DNA from: Mangifera indica | Taxonomy: Eukaryota > Streptophyta > Magnoliopsida > Sapindales > Anacardiaceae | Length of the DNA: 64,000 bases | Assembly (NCBI RefSeq): GCF_011075055.1 | Contig: NC_058140.1 | Location: 21,391,945-21,455,944, forward strand | Reading direction: 5' to 3' | Shown: piece after piece, positions 25,238 through 37,212 of the stretch | How positions within the stretch are numbered: position 1 is the stretch's first letter | Layout: each line of letters starts with the position of its first letter | Translations under genes and position numbers: made by a program | The notes under the pieces: generated by a model | The model's input: the letters and a program-made list of their open reading frames with translations, nothing else | Databases searched by the model: none | Told to the model about the DNA's origin: nothing

Positions 25238-27381
25238 TCAACATCTTTTCCAGTCTCCATCTGCAGTCCTCTCGAAAATGCGTGGCTGCTTCATTGGAAA
25301 GGATTCTCTCCAATCTGGGTGTTTCGCAAAATAGTTCCACGTCCTGCAAACAAACTAAACTTTTAACTAGGTCTTTATATTCTCCTTCTTCACTTGAAAC
25401 ATGCCTATTCAATTCTCTCGTGAAGGTTACACTAAGATTCCAAGCATCACCAGAAAACTTGCAAGCACCTTCATAGAGAAGCCTCACTTTATATAAAATG
25501 AACCATAGATTAGATTTTCATCTCAGATTATCAACATTAATGTCTTACATCAACCTGCTTACAGATTATCACAATAGTCATTGAATGTCCTGTTGTCAAG
25601 TATAGCCCCAACGACTGTTGAAAAAATATCCAGTTTGCTTGCATAATGAATGAATTAAGGATTACTTCTAAACTGTGCATACCTTCTTAGTGTTTCCACA
25701 AAATCAGGGCCCTCAGCATAAGGTGAAGTTGAACGCAAACGGAGGACTTCAGCATCAGAAGGATTTTGCAACATCATTATATTACGTAATTGACGTGAGG
25801 TCCTGCATCAATAATAAGAAGGGAACACAGTTTTTAATTACCAGTCAGGTAAAGAGTGAACAGCTATCAGAATTCAGAAGTGCAATACAAATAAATATAA
25901 TTTGTAGGCTCGCAATTACAAACAATTTTGAGGGTGAAAAACCTTTACCAGCAGCATGGGGCTATCACAAATCTATCAGTTTGAGTGTCATATGTCTCCA
26001 GCAGCTTGCCATTCCAACTGGTGTCCTCATAAGACGAAGTTACCCTTATTCTCCTGACAATTTCATCAGGACATCTTGAAGTTCTATCAAAACTAGCCGG
26101 GATAAGAGATCCTGTCGAAGTTTCTACCTGCAAAGGTGAGAAAGATACTAGAGCTGATATTCATAATATTGGTAAAGGCTTTGTGGTACAAGGAACATCA
26201 GTAAGTGAATATCCATCAGCTAGACTTATTTCTTGGTATAAACCTTAAATATCCTAATTCAAGTCAACAAGAGCAACCTAAAATAAAATAAGTTTATGAA
26301 TTTGAATCTTATACTAACCAGAAATCCGTGGAAAATAGGGTATGCATTTCCTTGAGAATCTCTCTTGGTGTTATGCCCTAGAACAAAGAGCGTTTGGATA
26401 TGAAACTTTTCATTTCTCTTCTGCATGGTTTCAACCAGTTTGACACACAATGGAGTGGAATAGCCAGCCAATTCGGTGTAGCTTTCTGATGTAGAGATAA
26501 CATTGGCATGCTGCATACATAAGTTAATACATTTAACTAAAATCATTCTGCCTCTATAAAATTAACAACAAAGTAGGAGATCTTGGGTCTGACACTGGGA
26601 GAAACATCATCAAAACCACCAATCAGATGCACCTGCATAACATGAAAAAATCAGTTGCTTTAACATATGCAAACACCATTAAACCGAATATCAACATTAT
26701 TGAACATCAAATTTGAAAGGAATACATCCAAAGCAGCAGAAGGGTTTCCATCAACAACTAGTGATAACATCTGGGTGAGTCCAATATCCACAATTGCAGG
26801 AGAATCGAAATGAGCAACAGAGGTCCTACAGTTCACATAGCAAAATTAGAAACATAAATACGAAAATAATGTTATTTAGTGTATCAAAATAGATTCTTAC
26901 ATTCTAGTTACCCGGTTGCTAATGACAAGCCCCACACAAGTTGTTGCTTCATCTGTGCCAACATACTTCTCACGCGCATACAAACAATAATTTATAAGAC
27001 ATTACAACTTCAAATCTAAGCGGGTCTAGTGGTGAAATGCAAATAAATTTAATATAAGATAAAAGGAAAACATACATGAACAAGGGAAGGGTCAACAGTA
27101 GCATATTCTCCCTGGAAAAGATAAACGTATTTGTTAGGTGCGGATGTCTCTGAACATGAGACTTTAGTCTCCTCAATAGAACTGAAAGAGCGTGCGGCAG
27201 ACTCCAGAATGGGGTTTTTCATTAAAGTAACAAGGATTTCGATCCCCTGTTCATGAAAGATGAAGTTTGAGAAATTAAAATTGTGATGATCAAAGAGAAT
27301 ACAAGAAGTTACGGAAGTGGGTACCTGAGATGAAAATGAAGATGAATCAGTAGAAAAAGGAAGCCCACCAACAAAGATCAT
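25238..27381 (-). CDS. NTAN1: Protein N-terminal asparagine amidohydrolase
   Basis: Deamidates N-terminal Asn to Asp, making a secondary destabilising residue for the Arg/N-degron pathway. Nine exons, all in frame: 27381-27325, 27246-27076, 26965-26901, 26825-26726, 26632-26594, 26510-26319, 26127-25949, 25802-25683, 25343-25238; 342 residues. Family signatures: MIFVGGLPFS at the start, FQGEYATVDPSLVHYVGTDE, the TTC motif with the likely catalytic Cys86, TSVAHFDSPAIVDIGLTQML, HLIGGFDD, FHIQTLFVLGHNTKRDSQGN, PASFDRTSRCPDEIVRRIRV, LLETYDTQTDRFVIAPCCW and the C-terminal KHPDWRESFPMKQPRIFERT. Length and order match plant NTAN1. Exon 5 is only 39 bases and its donor (AGT|GTCAGA) is weak; a downstream donor is the main alternative. 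The gene starts 271 bases from a divergent LIN37-like gene. Confidence 0.94.
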
Positions 27382-27652
27382 GATTTTATTAAAAATTATT
27401 TGTGATTGAGGAACTGAGACAGAGGAACTCTCTCTTCCCGGAGCTTTTGCGTTGCTCGAGATTTGACTGAGAAAGTCTTATTAAAAAAAATTATTTATTT
27501 ATAGATTAATATAGTTTTCCACTTGTAAAAATATGATTGGAAAGGAGAGAGAGCGTAAGCCATCAGCCCTTTGATTTAACTGAGACTGCTCTGTTCATTT
27601 TCAAAATAACTCAAAACAAGAACCCCAAAATTCCCCGCCACCACCAACCGCC
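27382..27652. promoter_or_regulatory. Compact bidirectional promoter between NTAN1 and LIN37-like genes
   Basis: Only 271 bases separate the two divergent start codons, so both 5' UTRs and both core promoters must share this interval. It contains an AT-rich centre (about 27480-27510) and purine-rich stretches. Head-to-head spacing is seen directly; shared regulation is an inference. Confidence 0.6.
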
Positions 27653-30600
27653 ATGTCCACCGCTAACCCTTTTTCTACCGCCACCACATCGTCAACTCCT
27701 CCACTACCAACAACGCAACAACAGCAGCAGCAGCAACACGTTTACCCAAATATAAGACCTCCAACAACACCGAATCCAAATCAGGGAATTTTATACCCAG
27801 TAGCTTCGTCTGGACGAGGGTTTATACCAAAACCTTTTCTTCCTAATTCAAACACTTCTGATCACACTGTCACTGTCTCCAATCACGCTCCCTACCCTCC
27901 CCGTCCTAATCACCTCCCCCACCACCATTACCTTGTTAGGCCTTCTTTCACTCATTATCATCACATTCCTCGTCCTATACGGGGCATTCCCGTCTCGTCT
28001 CCTCACCCTAAGGTTATTTCCTCATTCTATTTATTTATTTTTTTACCTTTTACTTTCTCTTCAGAATTTGTTCATTTTGTTTTTTTCTTTTTTTAATTCT
28101 TTTATTTTTAAAATTTTGATACTGCATTTTTCTTCGTGGAGGGGAAAGTCAATTTACGGTTAAATGCTGAATCTCTGTTCAAATTTTTGTGCTTTTTAGT
28201 TAAAGTTTTAATTTTTACTTGATTATAGGTTGCTCCATCTTCATCTCCAATGGCTGACTCTAATGGATATAAAAATTCAAGGTAATCTAGTATAGAATGG
28301 ATCCTTTTTTCTTTTTTCTTTTTTAATTGTTATGTCACATTTATTATGCAGTAACATTAATAGTTCTGATAATTTGCGTATGTAGGGATAAAAAGGATGA
28401 GACTGTTGCCATTATAAGAGATCGAAAAGTAACTACACTCTTTCTTTTCTTTTTAAGTATATGGTGATATTTTCACTTTCCACATTTAAAAATTGAAACT
28501 TTCATTCTGGAAACTATATTATGTCTTGTTTTCCTCACTGAATCCTTTCACATATGTTGTGAATTGTATCATGATCAGTGATTGTCTTAAGTGTAAACTT
28601 GAACGGTCATATTCATGTTCTTGATATAGGGTCAATCATTTGTAAATTATTTGTATATCATGCCTATAATTATTTCTAAAACTTCTATCCCAATTTTCCT
28701 TGGTAAGATCCAAGTTCAATGGACTTATGTGGCTGTTGAAAGTTGTTGTTGAGTCCAAAGAAGTTTTCACTACATGTATAAAAGAAGAGAGGGGAGAGGT
28801 GGGTGTGGGTGTGGTTTGTAGTCTTTCACTTATAAGAAGAATTGGGTCACTCCCCATGATAAGCTAATCTTATGGGTTGAATGCTTTGGCCTTCTTCAAC
28901 ATTTTGGGATAAAGAGTGTAGTTCTCTAGCATTAATAAAATTCCTGAGTTTTATAATCCATAGGGCCATGTGTAATGGTTAGTATCATTTTGCTTTTGCT
29001 TTTTCTGTAGCTATTTATAGAGAACCAGTGTTCCTAAAATAGAAGATTGATAAAACTAGAAGAATAGATTTTCAAACATTAGTGGCTTTTTGGCCTTGAA
29101 GTATTACCAATAATGGATGATGTGGTATAAATTTTTCTGAGATTGTAGTTTCATTCCCAGGCAAGCAAATTATTATGAAAACTAGGAAATTAAAGGCACT
29201 TGGTGTGATAGTTAAAAGTAATTCCTAAAATCCCATTTATCAATAAGTATGTTTTGGCTAGTGTAATAGGAAAAAACGGTTCTGTGGCTAAGCTGAGCCA
29301 GGTTCTTGTCATAAGATTCTTGTTAACAATTATGCAGGGGTTATGCCCTAGTATCTCATATCACAAGTTCACTATATTATGGTATGGAATGTCTTTCTTT
29401 ATGAAAATAATAGAGCAAAACTATATAGCATGATATTTTATTTTAGGTTGAATGGATGTGGGTGATATATTTGATGAATGTATAAATTCCAATAAGGTAA
29501 TAAGGGATATGTAACCATTATGCAGATTAAGCTACCTTTTTATAATGAGAGATATTTGGATCATCCACCAGCCCCTGTCAGAAGCTGAATGTTTCTTGTA
29601 TATGTAAACTGATATGCTTGTATTTGCATGCGATTATTCATTTTAATCTTTTAAGTTTTCTTTGCTTTTTCCCCCTTTATTTTCTCATTGTATTTATTTG
29701 ATTAATTTTCCATCTAATGCCAACAGTCCAGTGAACATTGTCTCCATATCCAAAAAAATATGAAACAGATGTTAAATTTATGGAAGATATTATTTTGCTG
29801 TTACAGTTATATATACGATTGATATTATAAGAAAGCCTTTTGGTTTCCTGGATTGAAGTTAGAGAATTAGATTAATATTTGCCTTTGTGATGCTTTTCCT
29901 GATGTTGTGACTTTTGGTTTGTACTTTTAGGTCAGAATATCAGAAGGGGCTTCTCTTTATGCTCTTTGTCGGTCATGGTTGAAAAATGGATTTCCTGAAG
30001 AAAGTCAGGTTTGCATCATATTTAGCTGCATTATATTTTAAACACTTTTATTCTGTTATCATTACTACATATAAGCCAAGATTTCATATTGTTCAATGTG
30101 GAATATTTTTTGTCTTGTGCCCTAATTCTGATTTGGATGATGCTGCTTCTAGGTTTCAAGTTTCAGGTTGTGATTGAAATGCTATTTTTCAGAGTTTTTA
30201 ATTTTACTTATTACTTACGTTCTAGACTTTATGGTTTACTTATAATGATAGATGGAGAACTGTGGAAAGTTGTTTGAGTTGATAGTCAACTTAAAACCTC
30301 TAGTTAGAATCTTAATTGATGTTTGACTTTCAAAACTAGTCTTTAGAGAGTGGCCTTCTGTGGCTGTATCAGCTAACTAGTGCAATAAAATATCAGCTAG
30401 AATCTCTTAATTATCTATTTGTTGGTTTCAAGAGCGTGCTTGCAGTGATAATGTCCTACTGTATGTTTTTCAGAGAAAAATGAATATAGAAGATATACTT
30501 TTTATTTTCTCTTAATTTTGCTGCAAAATTGGATTACTACAAGATCTTTCTCTGTGTTTCTGCTTTTTGTTTGCCTTTTTTAATGCTTTGTGTTTTGATT

Positions 30601-31388
30601 TTAATGATAGCCACAATATGGAGATGGTGTAAAGTCTCTCCCACGACCTCTGCCCGTGCCAGTAGATGCAAATATGACACAGAAAACAGAAGGTGAAGAA
30701 GAAGAAGAAGAAGAGAAGGACAATGATAAGGAAGAGGTTAGTTTTTTGTGTAAGCATTGGTGTGAATATGAATGTTGATATTAATAGTCATAGCGCCAGT
30801 GACATACATAATTGCTAGTGCCATGACTACTCTTTCGGATAAGGACCGCAACTACAACTCTTACTGCTGCTCACTGCTACATTATATAAATATTAATTTT
30901 CAAAAGACATGGAAGTGTCTATTATGATGATATGAAACAGCAAGGCAGGAATAAAATTTATTAAGCATCATATGTTGAGGCTTCAAAGGGGCATTTTCTA
31001 AACTGAATAACATGATTTCACCACTCCTAAGTGAATTGAAATCCATTGTTCCACTTTCAGGTTGCTCATTTATCAGAAAAAGAACTGTTGAAAAGACATG
31101 TTAAACATGCAAAGAAGGTTCGAGCATGGTGAGTTTTTACTACCATCTTTTTGTTCCTTGAAACACCTTTGGACCATATCCCCTGATTTTTCACTCAGAA
31201 GCAGATTTCCTGCAGTTGTTGCTTATGTGGACACTGGACAGTCAATCTTGACTTAGATAAATATCTGTTTTGACTGTAGGTTAAGGGAAGAACGGGCAAA
31301 ACGAATAGAGAGGTACAAAACAAGGTTGAGTCTTCTCCTTCCCCCTCTAGTAGAACAGAGCCAAAATGATGGTGCAGCTGGAAACTGA
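27653..31388 (+). CDS. LIN37-like protein (probable MuvB/DREAM complex subunit)
   Basis: LIN37 is a core subunit of the MuvB module in DREAM complexes that repress cell-cycle genes. Seven exons in frame: 27653-28012, 28229-28281, 28386-28428, 29931-30008, 30611-30736, 31061-31128, 31280-31388; 278 residues. Residues 1-120 are Pro/Ser/Thr/His-rich with a Gln7 run. Exon 4 (about residues 153-178) carries SEGASLYALCRSWLKNG, which I match to the LIN37 hallmark LYPICRAWMRN of animals. An acidic Glu run and a helical basic C-terminus (LSEKELLKRHVKHAKKVRAW, then LREERAKRIERYKTRLSLLL) follow, as in the plant relatives. The start is the first ATG with good context (CCGCCATGTCC). The product name rests mainly on one motif. 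Intron 3 is about 1.5 kb. Confidence 0.8.
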
Positions 31389-34086
31389 AACTCTGATCGA
31401 CATGAGAAGCATTTTGCAGAGTCTTATCTTTCTGAGTTCATAAGGGATGGTTATTTTGATGTAGCAGAAAAAAAATATGGTGTAGCAGACTTAGTAGGAT
31501 TCTGTCTTTTTGGGGAAGAGCAATGCTACGTATACACTTTGAATACACAAACCAGGTATACAGGTGATGTGTCATTATGTGATTAGATTGTTGTTTTATC
31601 TTTCATTCAGAATCACTCAATCATATTATAACATATCATTTGTGTATTCATTTTGTGTAATCAAAATGTGTATATGCAGCTTTATTCTTGGGGAAAACTG
31701 TGTTTACAAATAGAAATAGATAGAGGTCTTTGTATCTGATACATAAAATTTCGGCCTTGAAACAGAATAGCAATATGTTATTTTAGCTTTTGTATTGTAA
31801 TAGACTTTTGGAATTAGATTCTGTAAGTGTCTGGGCTGGGAGACCAGATCGGATGAGGGGGGAAAAAACAGAAATCCCTTTTTGTCTCAGTCAAACTTCT
31901 CCATTTTCATGTTCATTTTATCAAAAAGATGCATAGATGTTTGAAATGTTAAAAATTCTATTTGGGAAAGGCCAAAGTGGGGATTTAATTGTTTGTTGAG
32001 CTAGCTTTCTGGTAAAAGAAGAAAGTCTTAAGAGAAAAATTCAAATCTCAGATTGATTAATTCCAAAATGATGCACAATTGAATTTAGATTTGGCAAATC
32101 AACACGACTGGTGAAGCAAAGCAACGACATTCAAGTCAATGAATGTGGGGTGTGATAAATATTTTTCCCATTGTGTTGATGCTTGAGAAATCATGGTTCA
32201 TCCCCAAGATTACAATTGAAAGTTTGGTGGGATTATGTTGAAGGGGTCAAAAAGAAAGAAAATGAATTCAATGAAGTTTAAAGATTTAGGTAAAGTGATA
32301 ACTGGGCCCATCTAGACCAGGAACAAATTATTGAGAATCAAAGTTGGTGTAAAGGAGGAGTGATGCCAATCAAACCAATACCAATACCAGTACCAGTACC
32401 AGTACCAGTACCCATCCAAATCCAAGTCTATGGTATCTTTCAGCCAATACTAATAATTAGTACTACTAATCATAAATACAATGCAATGGCACCCTGAGCC
32501 AACTTCCCATCTATCTTCATTACAATCGTTCAATTTTTTATCACCCAAATTCTTACCTCGTAATTATTATTTTCTTGAGTTTAAAAATGTTGAATTCAAA
32601 GGATAAAAATTAGGAGTTTGAAAGGCGTCTTAAAAGTCAACATGGGAATCCTTTTTGTTTATTTCAATTTTCAAAGCCTTGCTTTACCAAATATATCTCT
32701 GCTTCACTCACCTTTAAATCTCTATATCATTGCTCTTCCTTTTTTTAAGGTACATCTACACCTTACATTAAATTCCACCTTCACCTTGTTAGATTAGGTT
32801 CTTTTTTTTTTCTTTATATGATATTAACTTCTAATAACATTTTGAACTTCTTTTTTCACCTTAATCATGATCTTACTCTAATCAGATTAAGTTTGAGTAA
32901 TTCAAAATCGGTGGTGTATTAAGTCTTTTGTAAGTATTCCATTAAGAAATTATGGTTGGTTTCGTAGGTAGAGAGACACTGGTATTGTTTTGGAGAGAAT
33001 GGAAAGGGGTAGGTAGTAGTACTTGTGGAAAAATAGGCCCAAGCAATGAAATGGGTTGTTTCCTCAATCCCACATGGTGATGACTTTTTCTATTTCTTTG
33101 AAAAAGCCATAGCTTTATCCTCAATTAATATAATATACTATATCTACAAATACCTAAGAGGAAATCTGAAGTATTCTCCACCATACAAATGGGATTAACT
33201 CAATCCACCATAGCTTTATCACAAATTCACAATCTTTGAATATAATTTAACATTAATTTATCTATATTAAATAATCATCAAAAAGCGATAGTCTTCAAAT
33301 TAGAATTGAATGGCATTGACATTTGACACCCACAAATCATTGGATGACATTTAACATTGGTGGTTGAGATTTGTATTTATGTGATTAGATCATCACATTT
33401 ATTGTTATTATTGTTTTTTTTCAAATATTCCCAATAAGGATTTCTCCAAAATTTTATATTCATTAATTTTTCTAATTACCTCATTTCTTATAGCTGATTA
33501 AGAGTCGTGGGCATGTCAAATGGAATATATACGTAAGCCTAGGTTGTTGGGAGTATTAATTATTAAATAATTAAGAATGATAAATAATGAAAAAATGTAC
33601 TTTGGACTCATAATTGGATTGATAGGATACCCATACCCCACTTAAAGAGACATATTGATCAAGTATGACATGCTTGTCTTGTCCCGCCATCTTCTTCTTC
33701 TTCTTCAATCTCCCCCCATCACTTTCCTTCAACCCCACGCACTCTTCCATTTTCTATTCTAATCAATCAATGTGGTTTGAATGAAACCATTAGAAGTTGC
33801 AGACACAAAATATTATCAATCAATAAACATGGAATTAATGAATCCATTCTAACACAATTAATATTTCTATTTCTCCATTTCATGTATTGTTTTGTTTTCT
33901 TCATAAATATACAAGATTATCTCTGCCAATCCCTAACTGGTTTGACTTCTTTCTGGTTCTATAACCCACAAAATCCAGAAGGAAATCTCAAACCATGGAC
34001 ACAAATTTCCATCACCACCACAACAACATTTGTGTCTGTACAATATTAATATCAAAATATCAATCCTTTAACAAAAAAACTTTCAA
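31389..34086. other. Intergenic region between LIN37-like and HD-ZIP II genes (convergent)
   Basis: 2.7 kb of AT-rich DNA including 3' UTRs at both ends. Apart from the hexamer repeat near 32.4 kb, I recognise no gene or mobile element. Confidence 0.5.
32376..32412. repeat. Short hexamer tandem repeat (ACCAGT/ACCAAT)n
   Basis: About six tandem copies of accagt and its variant accaat in a convergent intergenic region. Confidence 0.9.
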
Positions 34087-35353
34087 CTATGGCGATGAAC
34101 GGTGATTCTGATTCTGAGAAAACGGATACAGCATGGGTCTACTTACAGGAATTTCGGAAGCTTTAGAGGTGGGGTCAGTGGTGGTGGTGGTGGTGGTAGT
34201 GGCCACTCGCTCACAAGATGGACACATGGTGAGAGTGGTGGCTGGTAATTGCATGTAAAAGGAATTAGAAGTCTTCAAAGCTCTTAATTCTTGAAGTTCC
34301 TTATGAAGTCTTCTGTTTTCTTCGGTTAACGTTTCACAGCATCTCTTTAGGTACTCACAATCCACCTCAGTTTGCTTCAATTTAGTCCTGCACAAATTCA
34401 TCTAAATCAAACCACTTCTGTTGCCTTGGTAACTCAATTAAATTATAAATGAATACCTCGCTCTTCTGTTCTGAAACCAAACTTCTACTTGGCGTGGACG
34501 AAGATTAAGTTGCTTTGCAAGTGCAAGCTTTTGTTTCTGCATCGTCATCCATCAAAACCCCATATCGATATTATACATGTAGAAAATTCAGATAAGATTA
34601 TTATGAAAAGTTGCAAACTTTACTTACAGGATTAAGAGTATTGTGTTCTTTAAAGCTTTCTTCAAGAAAAGCAGATTGTTCTTTAGAAAGCCTGAGTTTT
34701 TTTCTAGTGCAACCATTCTCATCTTCATCACTAAATCTTGAAGAACCTCTCTCAGCCCCCGTTTCATTACCAACATTACCAAAATCTTTCTTATGCCCTC
34801 CACTGTACATACAAAAATCCATCTGGAAGGAAGATGCTGCGCTGTTGTTTGGTGAAGAAGATAAAGCACCACCATCTTCTACTTGTTCAACAAAAGGGAA
34901 TTTGTTTACATCAAATCCTCTTGCCATTTGCCCCGACGAACCCGCCTCTGAGCTCCCTAGATAAGAAAATCCCAAAAGTAATTAAAACAAAAGAAGAAAG
35001 TTAGAAGGTTGGATTTCAGAGTGTCAGTTTGGTAGTTTAACTGTACCGTTATCAGATGACCAAGGAAAGGCAAGAAGAGAAGGCGGATTACGAGGGACAG
35101 GTGTATTGGGAAGAAGATCAAGTGGAACAGGAGGATCTACAGAAGGTGTATTAGTAGTAAGTTTATCTGTATCTTCATCATCATCATCATCATCATCATC
35201 AGCGTGAGTATAAAGTTGTTTTGCAGTAGAAGAAGCGATGGATAGGGCCATGCAAAAACCTAAACCTTTGTTAGCAGCAAGGTGGTGGGTGGCGGAGTTT
35301 TCCATGAAGCCAAGTGAGTTACAAGCATCCCCTAAGCTCAAGCCAAGCTCCAT
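34087..35353 (-). CDS. HD-ZIP class II transcription factor (HAT-type)
   Basis: Nuclear homeodomain-leucine zipper repressor; class II members act in shade and auxin responses. Four exons: 35353-35047, 34956-34628, 34536-34457, 34387-34087; 338 residues. The N-terminus [10 protein letters not shown] holds an LxLxL (EAR) repression motif. The homeodomain is at about 186-242 ([20 protein letters not shown], then [16 protein letters not shown]) and is directly followed by the leucine zipper to about 286 (heptad L at [20 protein letters not shown]). The class II hallmark CPSCE is at 294-298. An Asp run around residue 52 comes from a (GAT)n stretch. Introns interrupt the homeodomain before the third helix and after QNRRAR, positions usual for the class. 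HAT14 is a plausible closest relative, not proven here. Confidence 0.95.
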
Positions 35354-35928
35354 CAGAAAGAGAGAGGAGGAGAGATAAAAAAAAGTAAGAACGAAAGAAG
35401 TGGGTTTGTGGATTGAATGCAGAGAGTAGAAAGTAGAAGAAAGAGTCTTTATAGAGATTCTAATCCAATTTAACTGGTTTGACCGACAATCTCAGGTTGA
35501 GAAACCCCACGTGAAATGAAACCCTAATTTTAGTCTTTTTACAGTAACCGTATTCTTGTGCAAAGCGCGTGACCATGTTATCCTACCCTTACCCATTTTG
35601 CATAGTAAACTTTCAACTTTATATCTCGTGGATGATAAAGGAGAGACCATCCAACCTGTTCCTCATAGCTTGTTGTGTAAGTGTAAGGTTCTTCTTCATA
35701 TGGTATTCTTCTTCGTACGTTAAGTTGACTTCTTCTTCTAATTAATACTCAGTAAATGAACATTTCATGTCACGCAACGCAACGCAACAATTACAAATTA
35801 TTATGTTTACTACTCTAAAAGTAGTAAGTATTAATCCTGGTTATTCATGCATGGATGTGCGTGGTGAGGACTGACCAACCAACAAGTCGATGATTAAATT
35901 GCATAGAGAGATTTGACCAACCGTGGTG

Positions 35929-35960
<32 letters not shown>

Positions 35961-37212
35961 CCCAGGCATATGTCAAATCCAGTAGATTTGCCCAAGATTT
36001 TACTTTTTACCAACTGGGTAAGAAGTCGGGAATTAATTAGTAAGAGTAATTAAGACAATAGCAGGAGCTATAAGCTATGTATTTAGATTTATAATAGTAA
36101 GATAATAAAAAGAGAATATAGTCAGGGGGCAGGGGCAGGGGCAGGGTGAGCCAGGGCAGGGCATCATGCGTTACTTAAATGAGCATCACGTGAAGCAGGG
36201 GTGGAGGAGGTGGGCCAATAGGTAAAGAAAGGTGCACCTTGTGAAGGGGACAACTCCAAGCAGAAGCAATCATTAGTACCCCATCATTATTATTATTATT
36301 TTACAAAAGAGAGATGTTGTGGAATATGATAATAATGGTATGCAAGATATGATTGAGACGAAGGGCAGGCGGGGGCCCACTCTACACAATAATAAATAGT
36401 AATAATTATAAGAGTGATTGAATACCCTACTCAAATACCTTCACCCCTACTGTATACGCATACGTATACATACAAATGAATTGTATATTTGTGTGCAAAC
36501 AAGTAGTTGGAGGCACTAGGAAAGCTTCAAACAGAAGCGTCTTATGTTCAATCATAACCTTTGTCTCAACTCATAATGATAGAAATACCAGATGCTCACC
36601 ATCACCATCACCATCACCATCTCCAGCTCCATCACACTATTATTATTATTATTGTTATGTTATTAATTATCATCATCATCATCATGTCAATTGGGTCCCC
36701 ATCACCACAGTCCACATTTATTCATATACAAACTATCTATCTATCTTCTCTAATTATAAGCTTTTTCCCTGTTCCCCTCCATTGTAAGGTGCCCCTTCCC
36801 ATGCATACTCAATTACTCATTTCCAACACAATCATTCAACTCTACTTCTTCCTAATCCTAATGCATTACCGCCAGCCCAACGCCCCCTTTTTCTCCTGGG
36901 CTAAATGTTCCAGGATCCACCCACTAAAGCAGCTCTTGTTATTTATATACCTGACAATCCACAACATTATCACTGAATCTATTGACAGTGTAAACCATCC
37001 ATCGATGAAACATGTTGCACTTCATTTGCAGTTAAGATCAAACCACACATATACAAATCTGTTAAATCCTGTCTTATCACCATTACAAAACTTTGTACAA
37101 AGATACTACGATTATTTGAAGTGGTTTCCCGACTTTATACATGGATTTAAGAAAATCAAATCTGAAAAACAAAACAGCTCAAAGACAGCATCAGGCAAGG
37201 ACTTCTAGTTGA
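35354..37212. other. Upstream region of the HD-ZIP II gene, with several short tandem repeats
   Basis: Includes a G-box-like CACGTG at about 35509-35514, roughly 155 bases upstream of the HD-ZIP II start. Short tandem repeats follow: (GGCTCA)n near 35930, (GGGGCA)n near 36130, (CACCAT)n near 36600 and (TTA)n near 36645. It ends in the 3' UTR of the RING gene. Open frames here are low-complexity and are not supported as genes. Confidence 0.55.
35930..35960. repeat. (GGCTCA)n hexamer repeat
   Basis: About five tandem copies of ggctca, some 580 bases upstream of the HD-ZIP II start codon. Confidence 0.9.

Noticed and set aside
36260..36280. caatcatta resembling an HD-ZIP binding site upstream of the HD-ZIP II gene
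   Set aside because: Only the AATNATT core matches, which is expected by chance in AT-rich DNA; no autoregulation claim is justified.
36476..37208. Open frames of 103 and 215 codons with long His and Ile/Tyr runs
   Set aside because: Driven by (CAC/CAT)n and (TTA)n repeats; no domain, no splice or start support, and they lie at the 3' end of the RING gene on the other strand.
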